Assembly: GCA_947477745.1 (NCBI GenBank)
Contig: CANJUF010000003.1
Coordinates: forward strand, 106,828-170,827
Origin: Sphingomonadaceae bacterium
GTDB lineage: Bacteria; Pseudomonadota; Alphaproteobacteria; Sphingomonadales; Sphingomonadaceae
Length of the DNA: 64,000 nt
Direction of reading: 5' to 3'
Shown here: positions 34,523 to 44,185 of the stretch, in pieces
Layout of the letters: every line of letters starts with the position of its first letter
Position numbering within the stretch: position 1 is the stretch's first letter
Made by a program: the position numbers and the translations under genes
The notes under the pieces: generated by a model
Seen by the model: only the letters and a program-made list of their open reading frames with translations
The model's database searches: none
Told to the model about the DNA's origin: nothing

Positions 34523-35548
34523 ATGGGTTATCGGGTGGTTGTCGTCGGCGCGACGGGCAATGTCGGTCGCGAAATGCTGGCGGTCCTTTCGGAGCGCGCG
34601 TTTCCGATTGATGAGGTCGCGGCAGTCGCCTCCGCGCGCTCGACCGGCTCGGAAGTCGAATTCGGCGATACCGGCAAGATGCTCAAGGTGAAGAACATCG
34701 ACCATTTCGATTTCACCGGTTGGGACATCGCGCTGTTCGCTGCCGGGTCGGCCGTGGCAAAGCTTCATGCGCCCCGGGCTGCCTCGCAGGGCTGCGTGGT
34801 GATCGATAACTCCTCACACTTCCGCATGGACCCCGACGTGCCGCTGATCGTGCCCGAGGTCAACCCCGATGCCATTGATGGCTACAAGGCGCGCAATATC
34901 ATCGCCAATCCGAACTGCTCGACGGCGCAGATGGTGGTCGCCCTGAAGCCGCTTCACGACGCCGCGACGATCAGGCGCGTGGTCGTCGCCACCTACCAGT
35001 CGGTTTCTGGCGCGGGCAAGGAAGGCATGGATGAGCTGTTCGAGCAGAGCCGCAATATTTTCGTCGGCGATCCGGCAGTGCCTCGCAAGTTCACCAAGCA
35101 GATCGCCTTCAACGTCATTCCGCACATCGACGATTTCCTCGACGACGGTTCCACCAAGGAAGAGTGGAAGATGGTGGTCGAAACCAAGAAGATCATGGGC
35201 TCGAAGATCAAGGTGAGCGCGACCTGCGTGCGCGTTCCGGTGTTTGTCGGCCATTCCGAGGCGATCAACCTCGAGTTCGAAAACGAGATTTCGGCCACCG
35301 AAGCGCAGGACCTGCTCCGCGAAGCGCCCGGGATCATGCTGATCGACAAGCGCGAGGACGGCGGATACGTCACTCCGGTCGAATGCGCGGGCGACAGCGC
35401 CACGTATGTCAGCCGCGTGCGCGAAGACCCCACGGTGGACAATGGCCTGGTGCTGTGGTGCGTCTCGGACAACCTGCGCAAGGGAGCGGCGCTCAATGCG
35501 GTGCAGATCGCCGAGCTGCTGGGACGCAGGCACCTCAAGAAGGGCTGA
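34523..35548 (+). CDS. asd: Aspartate-semialdehyde dehydrogenase
   Basis: This 341-residue NADP-dependent enzyme reduces aspartyl phosphate to the semialdehyde, feeding lysine/diaminopimelate, threonine and methionine synthesis. The nucleotide loop is VVGATGNVGREML, the active-site Cys is in NPNCSTAQMV, and YQSVSGAGKEGMDEL is the family signature. GTGGAG precedes the ATG. It converges on the EmrB gene. Confidence 0.97.
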   Translation: MGYRVVVVGATGNVGREMLAVLSERAFPIDEVAAVASARSTGSEVEFGDTGKMLKVKNIDHFDFTGWDIALFAAGSAVAKLHAPRAASQGCVVIDNSSHFRMDPDVPLIVPEVNPDAIDGYKARNIIANPNCSTAQMVVALKPLHDAATIRRVVVATYQSVSGAGKEGMDELFEQSRNIFVGDPAVPRKFTKQIAFNVIPHIDDFLDDGSTKEEWKMVVETKKIMGSKIKVSATCVRVPVFVGHSEAINLEFENEISATEAQDLLREAPGIMLIDKREDGGYVTPVECAGDSATYVSRVREDPTVDNGLVLWCVSDNLRKGAALNAVQIAELLGRRHLKKG

Positions 35549-35569
35549 CGCCAGCCGGCTTGCCTGCGA

Positions 35570-37132
35570 TCAGGCCTGCGGCTTGGGAACGTGCAGCAAC
35601 AGCAGGAGGGGCACCATCAGCAGCGTGGCCCACGACATCAAATAGAAGTCGTCCACATAGGCGACCATCGCCGCCTGTCGTGTGACTTCCGCGTTGACCA
35701 TGGTCATCGCGGCGTCGCCCAGCTGCTGAAATCGGTCCATCGAACTGAAATCGATAATTGCACCCCCCGACTCGCCCGTCACGTTGGAGGCAATGTCGGC
35801 GTGGCTGATTTGCATGTTTCGGGCGAGCGCTACGATTACGATGGAAATGCCTATCGAGCCGCCGACACCTCGGCAAAGATTCATGATGCTCGACGCCTCG
35901 GTGCGGTGGATCGGGGGCAGAGTGGAGAAAGCCAGGATGTTGATTGGTATGAAAACCAGGCCGAAACCCATGCCCTGCACGAATGCCGTGACCACGATTC
36001 TGGTGGAGTCGACGTCAAGCGGCCATTGAGCCATTGAGCGCATGGTCAGGGCCGTGATTATCATGCCCGCGCCCATTGTCAGTCGCAGATCGACACCGCG
36101 ACGAGTCAGCACTCCGCCGATTATCGTACTTAGGATTGATCCGAATCCTCGCGGCATCAGCGCAAGACCCGTACCCATTACCGTATAACCGAAAAGGTTT
36201 TGCATCATGGGCGGGATGAGAGCCAGCGTCGAGAACAGGATGCCTCCGAGCACGACCATGAAGCTCGTCGCCAGGGCGAAATTGCGATCCTTGAAAAGCC
36301 CGAAGTTCAGCAAAGGCGTGGGCGAACTATGGAAATGGACCGCAGCGATCCATCCGCCACATAAGAGCATGATTGAATAGGTCCACACCTCGCCAGAATC
36401 GAACCAGTCAACATGGTTACCGCGGTCGAGCAAGAGCTGCGTTCCGGCAAGTGCAATCGAAAGCCAGATGAATCCGAACATATCGAAGCGGCGGCGAATT
36501 GTTTCCCGTTCGGGTAACTGCGTGAACAGGATAACAAGCGCGATAAGACCCACCGGCAGATTGATGTAGAATACGAATCGCCAGTTCCAGTTCTCTGTCA
36601 GCCAGCCGCCTACGAATGGTCCGATGACTGGTCCGAGCATGATGCCGGTGCTCCAGATCGACATCACCGAGGCGTGGCGGCTCGGGCGGGTGGTATCGAG
36701 CATGAAACTCTGGCTCAGCGGCGCCATGAAGGCCCCGAAGACTCCCTGCAGGATGCGGAAGAACACCATTTGCTCAAGGTTCTGCGCCAGTCCGCACAGT
36801 ACGGATGCTAGGATGAAAGTCGCGATTGAAATCATGAACAGGCGGCGACCGCCAATCGCATCGGCCAGCCATCCGGTCAGAGGCGTCGCGATGGCTGATG
36901 CGATCATATAGCTCGTCAGCACCCATGTCACCGATTCGGGCGTGGCGCTGAGCGCGGACTGCATGTGCGGGATCGCCACGTTGGCAATGGTAGTGTCCAG
37001 CACCTGAAGCAGGGATGCCAGCATCACCCCGAAAATCACTAGCGAGTGGTTTTCGACAGGAAGGCTGGGCACGTCTTGAGACTGACCGCCGATCATTCGG
37101 CCTTGCGCGGCATTGTCGGGTGCGTCGCTCAC
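35570..37132 (-). CDS. emrB: DHA2-family drug:H+ antiporter (EmrB-like), second copy
   Basis: This 520-residue protein has the 14-helix DHA2 MFS layout. Family motifs include NVAIPHMQSALSATPESVTW, LTGWLADAIGGRRLF and the motif C region GPVIGPFVGGWLTENWNWR. It is a close paralogue of the adjacent upstream gene and starts within that gene's stop codon (4-base overlap). It presumably exports hydrophobic compounds together with the EmrA-like adaptor of the same operon. Confidence 0.9.
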   Translation of the reverse strand: MSDAPDNAAQGRMIGGQSQDVPSLPVENHSLVIFGVMLASLLQVLDTTIANVAIPHMQSALSATPESVTWVLTSYMIASAIATPLTGWLADAIGGRRLFMISIATFILASVLCGLAQNLEQMVFFRILQGVFGAFMAPLSQSFMLDTTRPSRHASVMSIWSTGIMLGPVIGPFVGGWLTENWNWRFVFYINLPVGLIALVILFTQLPERETIRRRFDMFGFIWLSIALAGTQLLLDRGNHVDWFDSGEVWTYSIMLLCGGWIAAVHFHSSPTPLLNFGLFKDRNFALATSFMVVLGGILFSTLALIPPMMQNLFGYTVMGTGLALMPRGFGSILSTIIGGVLTRRGVDLRLTMGAGMIITALTMRSMAQWPLDVDSTRIVVTAFVQGMGFGLVFIPINILAFSTLPPIHRTEASSIMNLCRGVGGSIGISIVIVALARNMQISHADIASNVTGESGGAIIDFSSMDRFQQLGDAAMTMVNAEVTRQAAMVAYVDDFYLMSWATLLMVPLLLLLHVPKPQA

Positions 37133-38703
37133 TCTGGTTTGCTCGGCCGGATGAACAACATAAGCGGCATCGAAAGCAGGGTGAGCCAGAACATCAGGTA
37201 GTAATCGTCGATATAGGCGACCATCGACGCCTGCCGCGTGACTTCTGCATTTATCATGGCGATTCCGGCCTCGCCGTAAGCCTGAAACCGGTCAACCGAG
37301 CTGAAATCGATTATTCCCCCGCCCGAGTCTGCCGTGACGTGCGCGGCCAAGTCCGAGTGGCTTACCTGCATGTTGTAGGCGAGCGTCACCGTGGCCATCG
37401 ATACGCCGAACGAGGAGCCCAGCGAGCGGGTGAGGTTCATCAAGCTGGAGGCATCGGTTCTCTGGCTCGGCTTCAGGCTCGAGAAAGCCAGGATGTTGAT
37501 CGGTATGAAGACGATCCCGGTGCCCAGACCTTGCAGAAACCCTGCGATGAGTATGTTCCACATGTCTACTTCGAGCGACCAATGCGCCATGTCCCACAGC
37601 GACCAGGCGGTGACGACGAGTCCCATCGTCATGATGACGCGGATATCCACGCCCTTCTTCATTAGCCAACCGCCAAGCTGCGTGCTGATGATCGTGCCGA
37701 CACCGCGCGGCATCAACGCCATGCCGGTTCCGATCACCGAATAGCCCTGCAGATGCTGGAGCATCGGCGGGACCAGCGCCATGGTCGAGAACACGACCAT
37801 GCTCAGCGACACCATGACCAAAAACCCGATAAGGTAGTTCCTGTCCCTGAACAGCGACATGTCCAGAAGCGGATTATTGGCCGTCTTGAAATGGACAGCA
37901 GTTATCCAGAAACCTGATATCGCCAAGCCCGCGTAGATCCAGATCTCCTTTGCTTCAAACCAGTCGGCACGGTTGCCCCGATCGAGCAGTAGCTGGAGCG
38001 ACGCCAACCCGATCGCCAGCCAGGCGAAGCCGAACAGGTCGAAGCGCCGGCTGGTCTTGGGCCGGTTGGGCAGATAGGTAATCAACAGGAACAGCGAAAT
38101 CAGGCCAATTGGCAGGTTGATGTAGAAGACGAACCGCCAGTTCCAGCTTTCGGTCAGCCAGCCGCCGAGTACCGGCCCCATGATCGGCCCGACCATGACA
38201 GTCGCGCTCCAGATCGACATCACGTGCGAATGCCGACTTGGCCGCGTGGTATCGAGCATAAAGCTCTGGCTGAGTGGCGGCAGGAAAGCGCCGGCGACGC
38301 CTTGGAAAACTCGGAAAATGACGATCTGCTCGATATTTCGAGCCGCACCGCACAGCATCGAGGCAACGATGAACACGGTAACACCAGCAATAAACAGCTG
38401 CCGCGCGCCCACTCGCTCCGCGAGCCAGCCGGTGACAGGCGTCGCCACGGCAGAAGCGATCATGTAGCTGGTCAGCACCCAGGTGATCGAATCGGTTGTC
38501 GCCCCCAGCGAAGACTGGACATGGGGTAGGGCGACATTGGCGATGGTCGTGTCGAGGACCTGCATTACCGAAGCGAGCATCAGGCCAAGAATGGTAAGCG
38601 CGTAATTATCGGTCTGGATCGCCGGCTCGTCTCCCAACTGGCCGGCAGGAGAGGCGTCGTGCGAGGGAAGCCTTCTGCCTTCGCTGGCAGAGGTACTTGC
38701 CAT
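37129..38703 (-). CDS. emrB: DHA2-family drug:H+ antiporter (EmrB-like), first copy
   Basis: This 524-residue 14-helix MFS antiporter has motifs NVALPHVQSSLGATTDSITW, VTGWLAERVGARQLF and GPIMGPVLGGWLTESWNWRF. The C-terminal ends of both copies are strikingly parallel (VTRQASMVAYIDDYYLM here, VTRQAAMVAYVDDFYLM in the other), supporting local duplication. It follows the EmrA gene by 3 bases. Confidence 0.92.
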   Translation of the reverse strand: MASTSASEGRRLPSHDASPAGQLGDEPAIQTDNYALTILGLMLASVMQVLDTTIANVALPHVQSSLGATTDSITWVLTSYMIASAVATPVTGWLAERVGARQLFIAGVTVFIVASMLCGAARNIEQIVIFRVFQGVAGAFLPPLSQSFMLDTTRPSRHSHVMSIWSATVMVGPIMGPVLGGWLTESWNWRFVFYINLPIGLISLFLLITYLPNRPKTSRRFDLFGFAWLAIGLASLQLLLDRGNRADWFEAKEIWIYAGLAISGFWITAVHFKTANNPLLDMSLFRDRNYLIGFLVMVSLSMVVFSTMALVPPMLQHLQGYSVIGTGMALMPRGVGTIISTQLGGWLMKKGVDIRVIMTMGLVVTAWSLWDMAHWSLEVDMWNILIAGFLQGLGTGIVFIPINILAFSSLKPSQRTDASSLMNLTRSLGSSFGVSMATVTLAYNMQVSHSDLAAHVTADSGGGIIDFSSVDRFQAYGEAGIAMINAEVTRQASMVAYIDDYYLMFWLTLLSMPLMLFIRPSKPE

Positions 38704-38706
38704 TTC

Positions 38707-39777
38707 CTAATGTTTCCGGCCGTCGGTATAAACCGTTACGTGCGTCGAAAGCCCGGCGATCAACTGGCGCGGGCTTTTCTCGTCAATGGTGATGCGCACC
38801 GGCACGCGTTGGGTCACCTTCACCCAGTTGCCCGTCGCGTTCTGGGCGGGAATGACCGAGAATTCCGAGCCCGTTCCTGCGCCGAGAAAGGCGATATGGC
38901 CCTTGAGTTCCAGGTCAGGGTAGGCGTCGAACGTAATTTTGGCAGGCTGACCGATTTTCATGTCGGCAAGGTCGGTTTCCTTGAAGTTCGCTTCGACGTA
39001 GCTGCGCCGGTTGCCGACGATGGTGAGCACCGGAAGCCCCGTGATCACCTGCTGACCCGGCTGCAACCGTTCCGCCTGAGCCACACGTCCGGCGAGCGGC
39101 GCACGCACGGTTGTGCGTGAAAGATTGAGTAGCGCTGCTTCGCGTTGCGCCATGGCGGCGGCGACCTGCGGGTTTTGACCGGGGACCGCTTCGCCTGTCG
39201 CCAGCTTCGCGCGGGCTTCCTGCTGGCTGGCCTGCGCCTGCCGCAGTTCCTCGCGCGCCTGGCTCACGGAGTGCTCGGCTGCTTCGTAATCCGCCTTGGT
39301 TGTGAAACCGCGCTGCCAGAGGGACTGCTGGCGCGCCAGCCTAGCTTGGGCAAAGGCGATGTCTTCCTGCGCGGCGGAAATATCGACGCCTGAATAGTCG
39401 GACGAGTTGGACAGTGCAGTGATGTTGGCCTGCGCCGAGGCGATTGCGGCATTGGCCTGCGCCACCTGCAATTCGATCGGGCGCGGATCGATGCGGAAAA
39501 GCACCTGCCCCTCAGCCACGTCCTGGCCGGATTTGACCATAACCTCCGCAATTGGACCGCTGACTTCGGCACCGACTGCGACCTTTTCCTGCCGGAGGTA
39601 GGCGTTGTCGGTAGAGACCTTGCCTTGCAGGCTGTACCAGTAATAGCCGCCGCCGAGCAGCACCAGCAGCGGCAGTCCGAACATGATGATCCGCCCGCGC
39701 AGGCGCTTGGCGCGCGGCGCGCGAATTTGCCCGGCATCGGCGGTTTCAGTCTCGAAGGCAGGGTCGGCGTCAGCCAT
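38707..39777 (-). CDS. emrA: EmrA-like membrane-fusion (HlyD family) protein
   Basis: This 356-residue periplasmic adaptor has an N-terminal transmembrane anchor (IIMFGLPLLVLLGGGYYWYS) after a cytosolic tail, two half-lipoyl motifs (VGAEVSGPIAEVMVKSGQDV and TVRAPLAGRVAQAERLQPGQ), a coiled-coil hairpin between them, and a beta-barrel part. It links the EmrB pumps to an outer-membrane channel; no TolC-type gene lies nearby. First gene of the three-gene efflux operon. Confidence 0.93.
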   Translation of the reverse strand: MADADPAFETETADAGQIRAPRAKRLRGRIIMFGLPLLVLLGGGYYWYSLQGKVSTDNAYLRQEKVAVGAEVSGPIAEVMVKSGQDVAEGQVLFRIDPRPIELQVAQANAAIASAQANITALSNSSDYSGVDISAAQEDIAFAQARLARQQSLWQRGFTTKADYEAAEHSVSQAREELRQAQASQQEARAKLATGEAVPGQNPQVAAAMAQREAALLNLSRTTVRAPLAGRVAQAERLQPGQQVITGLPVLTIVGNRRSYVEANFKETDLADMKIGQPAKITFDAYPDLELKGHIAFLGAGTGSEFSVIPAQNATGNWVKVTQRVPVRITIDEKSPRQLIAGLSTHVTVYTDGRKH

Positions 39778-39834
39778 GTCCTGCCGGTCCTGCCGTGTCG
39801 GGGAGAGTCGAAGTCATCGTCCGGCCATAGTAAG

Positions 39835-39847
39835 GTTGCTTAGCAAC
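39835..39847. promoter_or_regulatory. Possible MarR-type operator
   Basis: GTTGCT and AGCAAC form an inverted repeat around a single T (39835-39847) in the 143-base divergent interval between emrA and the alpha/beta-hydrolase gene. The TTGCTTAGCAA core is the kind of site bound by MarR-family repressors, which commonly control emrAB operons. No MarR gene is present in the window. Confidence 0.5.
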
Positions 39848-39920
39848 GGCAACAGCAACTGCGATCAGTCCCCGATCAGGCTCAAGTTGCGCGGACCGGA
39901 CCGGATGCTATCACTGCGCA

Positions 39921-40673
39921 ATGGTCGAACAATTTGAGGTTACCGACGGCGTGCGTATCGCCGTACACCGCGCGGGTACGGGAAGGCCCGTGCTATTGCT
40001 TCACGGCCTGTTTTCAAGCGCCCAGGTCAACTGGATCAAGTTTGGCCACGCTGCACGGCTAGCTGATGCGGGCTTCGAGGCGATCATGCCGGACCTTCGC
40101 GCGCACGGAGGCAGCGAGGTTCCGCAAGGCCCCGATGCCTATCCGCCCGACGTGCTCGTCTCGGATGTGCTGGCTTTGCGCGATTCGTTGAGGCTCGAGC
40201 CGGGCGGGTTCGATCTGGCCGGATTCTCGCTCGGTGCGCGCACCGCGGTCCAGGCCGTGCTTGCCGGGCTAGCCCCGCGCCGGCTCGTGCTAGGTGGTAT
40301 TGGCCTCGAGGGGCTGGGCGAATGGCAGCGCCGCAGCGCCTTCTTCATCGATGCGATCGACCGGTTCGACGAGATTCGCTCAGCTGATGATCCCGCCTAC
40401 ATGGCCAAGAGCTTCATGCGCACAATGAAGATCGACCGCGCAGCGGCGCGCCTGCTGCTGCTTTCGGTACAGGACGTGCCCCTCGGCGAACTTGAGCGCA
40501 TCACCATGCCGACGCTGGTGGTCTGCGGGGCCGATGATCATGACAACGGCTCTGCGCCAGCGCTTGCTGCCGCCTTGCCCAATGCCCGTTATGCCGAAAT
40601 TCCCGGAACTCACATGTCCTCGGTGACGCAGGCCGAATTCGGCGAAGCGATTGCGCAGTTTCTGGGGGGTTGA
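39921..40673 (+). CDS. Alpha/beta-hydrolase
   Basis: This 250-residue cytosolic hydrolase has the oxyanion-hole motif LLLHGLFSS, the nucleophile elbow GFSLG (Ser103), a likely acid in VVCGADDHDNGS and His in PGTHMSSVTQ. It belongs to the broad esterase/lactonase/C-C hydrolase group; substrate not determinable. Divergent from the efflux operon. Confidence 0.85.
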   Translation: MVEQFEVTDGVRIAVHRAGTGRPVLLLHGLFSSAQVNWIKFGHAARLADAGFEAIMPDLRAHGGSEVPQGPDAYPPDVLVSDVLALRDSLRLEPGGFDLAGFSLGARTAVQAVLAGLAPRRLVLGGIGLEGLGEWQRRSAFFIDAIDRFDEIRSADDPAYMAKSFMRTMKIDRAAARLLLLSVQDVPLGELERITMPTLVVCGADDHDNGSAPALAAALPNARYAEIPGTHMSSVTQAEFGEAIAQFLGG

Positions 40674-40734
40674 TTTCGCCACAATCCTGCGCCAGCACAG
40701 GCAATCACAAATTCCCTAAAAAGGGTCGCAAAAA

Positions 40735-42558
40735 ATGAAAACGAACACAATTCGGGCCATCGCCTCGTCGATGGCTCTCTCGCTCGCATTGGCCGCTCAA
40801 CCCGCGCTGGCGCAGGCGCAGCCAAGCGCCGCCGACGCCAAGGCCTTCATGGAAAAGGCCGAAGCCGAGCTGCTCGATCTCGCGATCAAGGCGGGAAGGG
40901 CCGACTGGGTCTATCTGAACTTCATCACCGAAGACACCGAGAAGATGACTGCCGATGCAAGCGCTCGGTACACCGAAAAGGCGGTCGCCGTCGCTGTCGA
41001 CGCCGCGCGCTATGCCACGGCGCCCGGGCTCGACTATGACACTTCGCGCAAGCTCAGCCTGGCGCGCAGCGGCCTGAGCACGCCCGCGCCGGTTGCTCCC
41101 GGCGGCGCCGATGCCGTGGCCGAGCTTCAGGCCCGGATGCAGGGCATCTACGGCAAGGGGCAGGGCACCCTCGACGGCAAGCCGATCAGCGGCAACGACA
41201 TCGAGAATGCCATGCTCACCGAGCGCGATCCGGCGAAGCTCAAGGAAATGTGGGTGAGCTGGCACGACAATGTCGGCACGCCGCTCAAGGATGACTACAT
41301 CAAGTTCGTCGAACTGATGAATCAGGGCGCGCGCGATCTGGGCTATGCCGATACCGGCGCGCTGTGGCGCTCCAACTATGACATGACGCCCGAGCAATTC
41401 GCCGCGATGACCGAACGACTGTGGCAGGAGGTCAAACCGCTATACGAGCAGCTCCATTGCTACACGCGTACCAAGCTCAACGAGAAATACGGCGACGAGG
41501 TTCAGGCCGCGACCGGGCCAATCCGCGCCGACCTTCTGGGCAACATGTGGGCGCAGCAATGGTCGACCATCTATGACGTGATTGCACCTGCTGGCTCGGG
41601 CGACCTCGGGTACGATCTCACCGGCCTTCTGGTGAAGAACAACTACGATGCAACCAAGATGGCGAAGGCTGGCGAGAATTTCTTCTCGTCGCTGGGCTTT
41701 GCGCCGCTTCCTGACACGTTCTGGAAGCGTTCGCTGTTCGTCAAGCCGGCGGACCGCGAAGTTGTGTGCCACGCCTCTGCAACGGACATCGATTTCAAGG
41801 ACGATCTGCGCGTCAAGATGTGCACCAAGATCAATTCCACCGATTTCCAGACATGGCATCACGAGCTTGGGCACAACTATTACCAGCGCGCCTACAACGG
41901 GCTGGATTTCTCTTATCAGACCGGTGCGCACGACGGATTCCACGAAGCGATCGGCGATTTCATCGCGCTTTCGATCACGCCGGAATATCTGGTCCAGATC
42001 GGCCTTCTGAAGCGTTCGGAAGTGCCCAGCGCGGACAAGGACATCGGCTTGCTGCTCGACCAGTCGCTCGACAAGGTGGCGTTCCTGCCCTTCGGCCTGT
42101 TGATCGATCGCTGGCGGTGGGGCGTGTTCGACGGCTCGATCCAGCCCGACCAGTACACCAGCGAATGGGTGCGCCTGAAGCGCGAGTATCAGGGCATTGT
42201 CCCGCCGGCGGAGCGTACCAGCGCCAATTTCGATCCGGGCGCCAAGTATCACATCCCTGCAAATGTGCCCTACACGCGCTATTTCCTCAGTTTTATCCTG
42301 CAGTTCCAGCTCTATGACGCGGCTTGCAAGATGTCGGGCTGGAAGGGTCCGCTGCACCGCTGCAGCTTCTACGGCAACAAGAAGGTCGGCGCGAAGCTGA
42401 ACCAGATGCTGGCGATGGGCGCATCGAAGCCCTGGCCCGACGCCCTGGAGGCCTTCACCGGCACCCGCGAAATGAGCGGAAAGTCGCTGCGCAAGTATTT
42501 CGCGCCGCTCGACGCATGGTTGAAGAAGCAGAACGTGGGCAAGCGCTGCGGTTGGTGA
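40735..42558 (+). CDS. M2-family (ACE-like) peptidyl-dipeptidase
   Basis: This 607-residue secreted zinc peptidase has a signal peptide (SSMALSLALAAQPALA, cleavage before QAQP). The zinc motif HELGH lies at residues 376-380 in TWHHELGHNYY, with the third ligand Glu in HDGFHEAIGDF. The surrounding sequence and length fit the angiotensin-converting-enzyme (M2) family, which removes C-terminal dipeptides. Bacterial homologues are periplasmic or exported. Target peptides unknown. Confidence 0.93.
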   Translation: MKTNTIRAIASSMALSLALAAQPALAQAQPSAADAKAFMEKAEAELLDLAIKAGRADWVYLNFITEDTEKMTADASARYTEKAVAVAVDAARYATAPGLDYDTSRKLSLARSGLSTPAPVAPGGADAVAELQARMQGIYGKGQGTLDGKPISGNDIENAMLTERDPAKLKEMWVSWHDNVGTPLKDDYIKFVELMNQGARDLGYADTGALWRSNYDMTPEQFAAMTERLWQEVKPLYEQLHCYTRTKLNEKYGDEVQAATGPIRADLLGNMWAQQWSTIYDVIAPAGSGDLGYDLTGLLVKNNYDATKMAKAGENFFSSLGFAPLPDTFWKRSLFVKPADREVVCHASATDIDFKDDLRVKMCTKINSTDFQTWHHELGHNYYQRAYNGLDFSYQTGAHDGFHEAIGDFIALSITPEYLVQIGLLKRSEVPSADKDIGLLLDQSLDKVAFLPFGLLIDRWRWGVFDGSIQPDQYTSEWVRLKREYQGIVPPAERTSANFDPGAKYHIPANVPYTRYFLSFILQFQLYDAACKMSGWKGPLHRCSFYGNKKVGAKLNQMLAMGASKPWPDALEAFTGTREMSGKSLRKYFAPLDAWLKKQNVGKRCGW

Positions 42559-42559
42559 G

Positions 42560-44155
42560 TCAGGCCAGCGTAGCGTCGATCAGGTCAGCGGCCTTTTCGG
42601 CGATGGCGATCGTCGGTCCATTGGTGTTGCCTGAAGTAATGCGCGGCATGATCGAGGCGTCCGCCACGTAAAGTCCGCGCAGGCCGTGGACTCTCAGCGA
42701 TGGATCGACGACCGCGCCGGAATCGCTGCCCATGCGGCAGGTTCCGACTGGGTGATATCCAGTGCCCGTCGCGGCTCGCAGCATGGTCTTGAGCTCATCA
42801 CCGCGAGCCTGCTCGAATTCGGGATCGATGCTTTCCTGAAGCATCGGGGCAAGCGCGGGCCGTCCAAGAATATGCCGCAACTTGTCGAGCCCGGTAACGA
42901 GCAGATCGAGGTCTTCCACGCTCAGCAGGCGGTGGTCGATCAGTGGCCGCGAATGCGGGTCGGCATCGCGCAGTCTGATCTCGCCCCGGCTTGACGGCTT
43001 GGCGACGTTGAGCGCGAAAGTGACGCCGTGGCGCTTGTGCGGCGTGCCGGGATAGACGCCTTCGCCAAAGCTTATCGGCAGGAAGCTGTAGATAAGGTCG
43101 GGGCTTGGCACGTCCGGCCGGGATTTCGCCCAAGCCATCGCGTGAACCGAGATCGAGGTCAGCGGCCCGCGCCGGTTGAACAGGTAATTGGCAAAGTGCC
43201 CCGCGAGGCGGATTGGCCTGATCGCGCTGTTATAGGTCTGCGCCGAAACGTAGCGGCGTAAGCCCGAACCGTTGTGCTCCTGCAGGTTGCTACCGACGCC
43301 GGGCAGGTCGGCGAGGACCGGTATCCCCAGCGATGAAAGGTGCTCCGCAGGGCCGATGCCCGAGCGCATCAGGATCGTGGGTGACATCAGCGTCCCTGCG
43401 CTGAGCACGATATGCGGCGCGAGCAGCTCGGTGGTTTCGCCGCCCCGGCGGATCACGACGCCAACCGCCGAGCCGTCTTCCATCAGCACCCGCTCGACCG
43501 CTGAGTCGCTCATCACTTTGAGATTGGGCCGGTCCATTGCCGGTTCAAGATAGGACCGCGCCGTCGACCAGCGCTCCCCATCGGCGATCGTGCCAATGGT
43601 GTGGAATGCGCCTTCCGGATCGCCATCGCAGTAACTGGGCTTTCGCGGCAGGCCCGCCTGCCAGCACGCCTCCACAAATGCCTGCGTTACCGGCAATGGC
43701 TCGGGAAATTGCGACAGGCGTTGCGGGCCATTCGTCCCGAGCACGTCAAGCCCGCCGGGCTGCTCACCAACGAAGTGTTCCGCGCGCCGAAAATAGGGTT
43801 CGATCTCGTCGAAAGACCAGCCAGGGCAGCCATTGGCGGCCCAGTCGTCGTAATCGTATCGGGCGCCGCGCGTGTAGACGAGGCCGTTGATGGCGCTGCC
43901 GCCACCAAGCAAACGCCCGGCGGGCCAGGTGAAACTGCGCCCTGCCGCGCTTGGGTCGGGCTCGGTGCCATACATCCAGTCGGCACGGGGATTGTTGAGC
44001 AGTTTGTAACTGCCTGCCGGCATCCTGGCGAACATGCCGCCGCCGCTATGCCCGGCATCGATGAGGACAACCCGCCTGCCGGGCTTCTCGGACAGCCGCG
44101 CCGCAAGGACGCAACCCGCCGATCCGCCGCCGACAATAATGACGTCGCTTTGCAT
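42560..44155 (-). CDS. GMC-family FAD oxidoreductase
   Basis: This 531-residue flavoenzyme of the choline/alcohol dehydrogenase type has the ADP-binding motif IIVGGGSAGCVLAARLSE at its N terminus. The GMC signatures LLGGGSAINGLVYTRG and GTLMSPTILMRSGIGP are present, along with the catalytic-His region GTGYHPVGTCRMG and FAD end-piece SGNTNGPTIAIAEKAA. It oxidises an unidentified alcohol. ATG 44155 is chosen because GAGAG precedes it. Downstream of a CoA-transferase and an MDR gene on the same strand. Confidence 0.92.
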   Translation of the reverse strand: MQSDVIIVGGGSAGCVLAARLSEKPGRRVVLIDAGHSGGGMFARMPAGSYKLLNNPRADWMYGTEPDPSAAGRSFTWPAGRLLGGGSAINGLVYTRGARYDYDDWAANGCPGWSFDEIEPYFRRAEHFVGEQPGGLDVLGTNGPQRLSQFPEPLPVTQAFVEACWQAGLPRKPSYCDGDPEGAFHTIGTIADGERWSTARSYLEPAMDRPNLKVMSDSAVERVLMEDGSAVGVVIRRGGETTELLAPHIVLSAGTLMSPTILMRSGIGPAEHLSSLGIPVLADLPGVGSNLQEHNGSGLRRYVSAQTYNSAIRPIRLAGHFANYLFNRRGPLTSISVHAMAWAKSRPDVPSPDLIYSFLPISFGEGVYPGTPHKRHGVTFALNVAKPSSRGEIRLRDADPHSRPLIDHRLLSVEDLDLLVTGLDKLRHILGRPALAPMLQESIDPEFEQARGDELKTMLRAATGTGYHPVGTCRMGSDSGAVVDPSLRVHGLRGLYVADASIMPRITSGNTNGPTIAIAEKAADLIDATLA

Positions 44156-44185
44156 GCGCTCTCCCTGCCGGCCGTCCTCCAAGCG

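Noticed and set aside
35562..35575. Hairpin GCCTG-CGAT-CAGGC as a terminator between asd and emrB
   Set aside because: Only a 5-base stem, no T-run, and it overlaps the end of the emrB gene.
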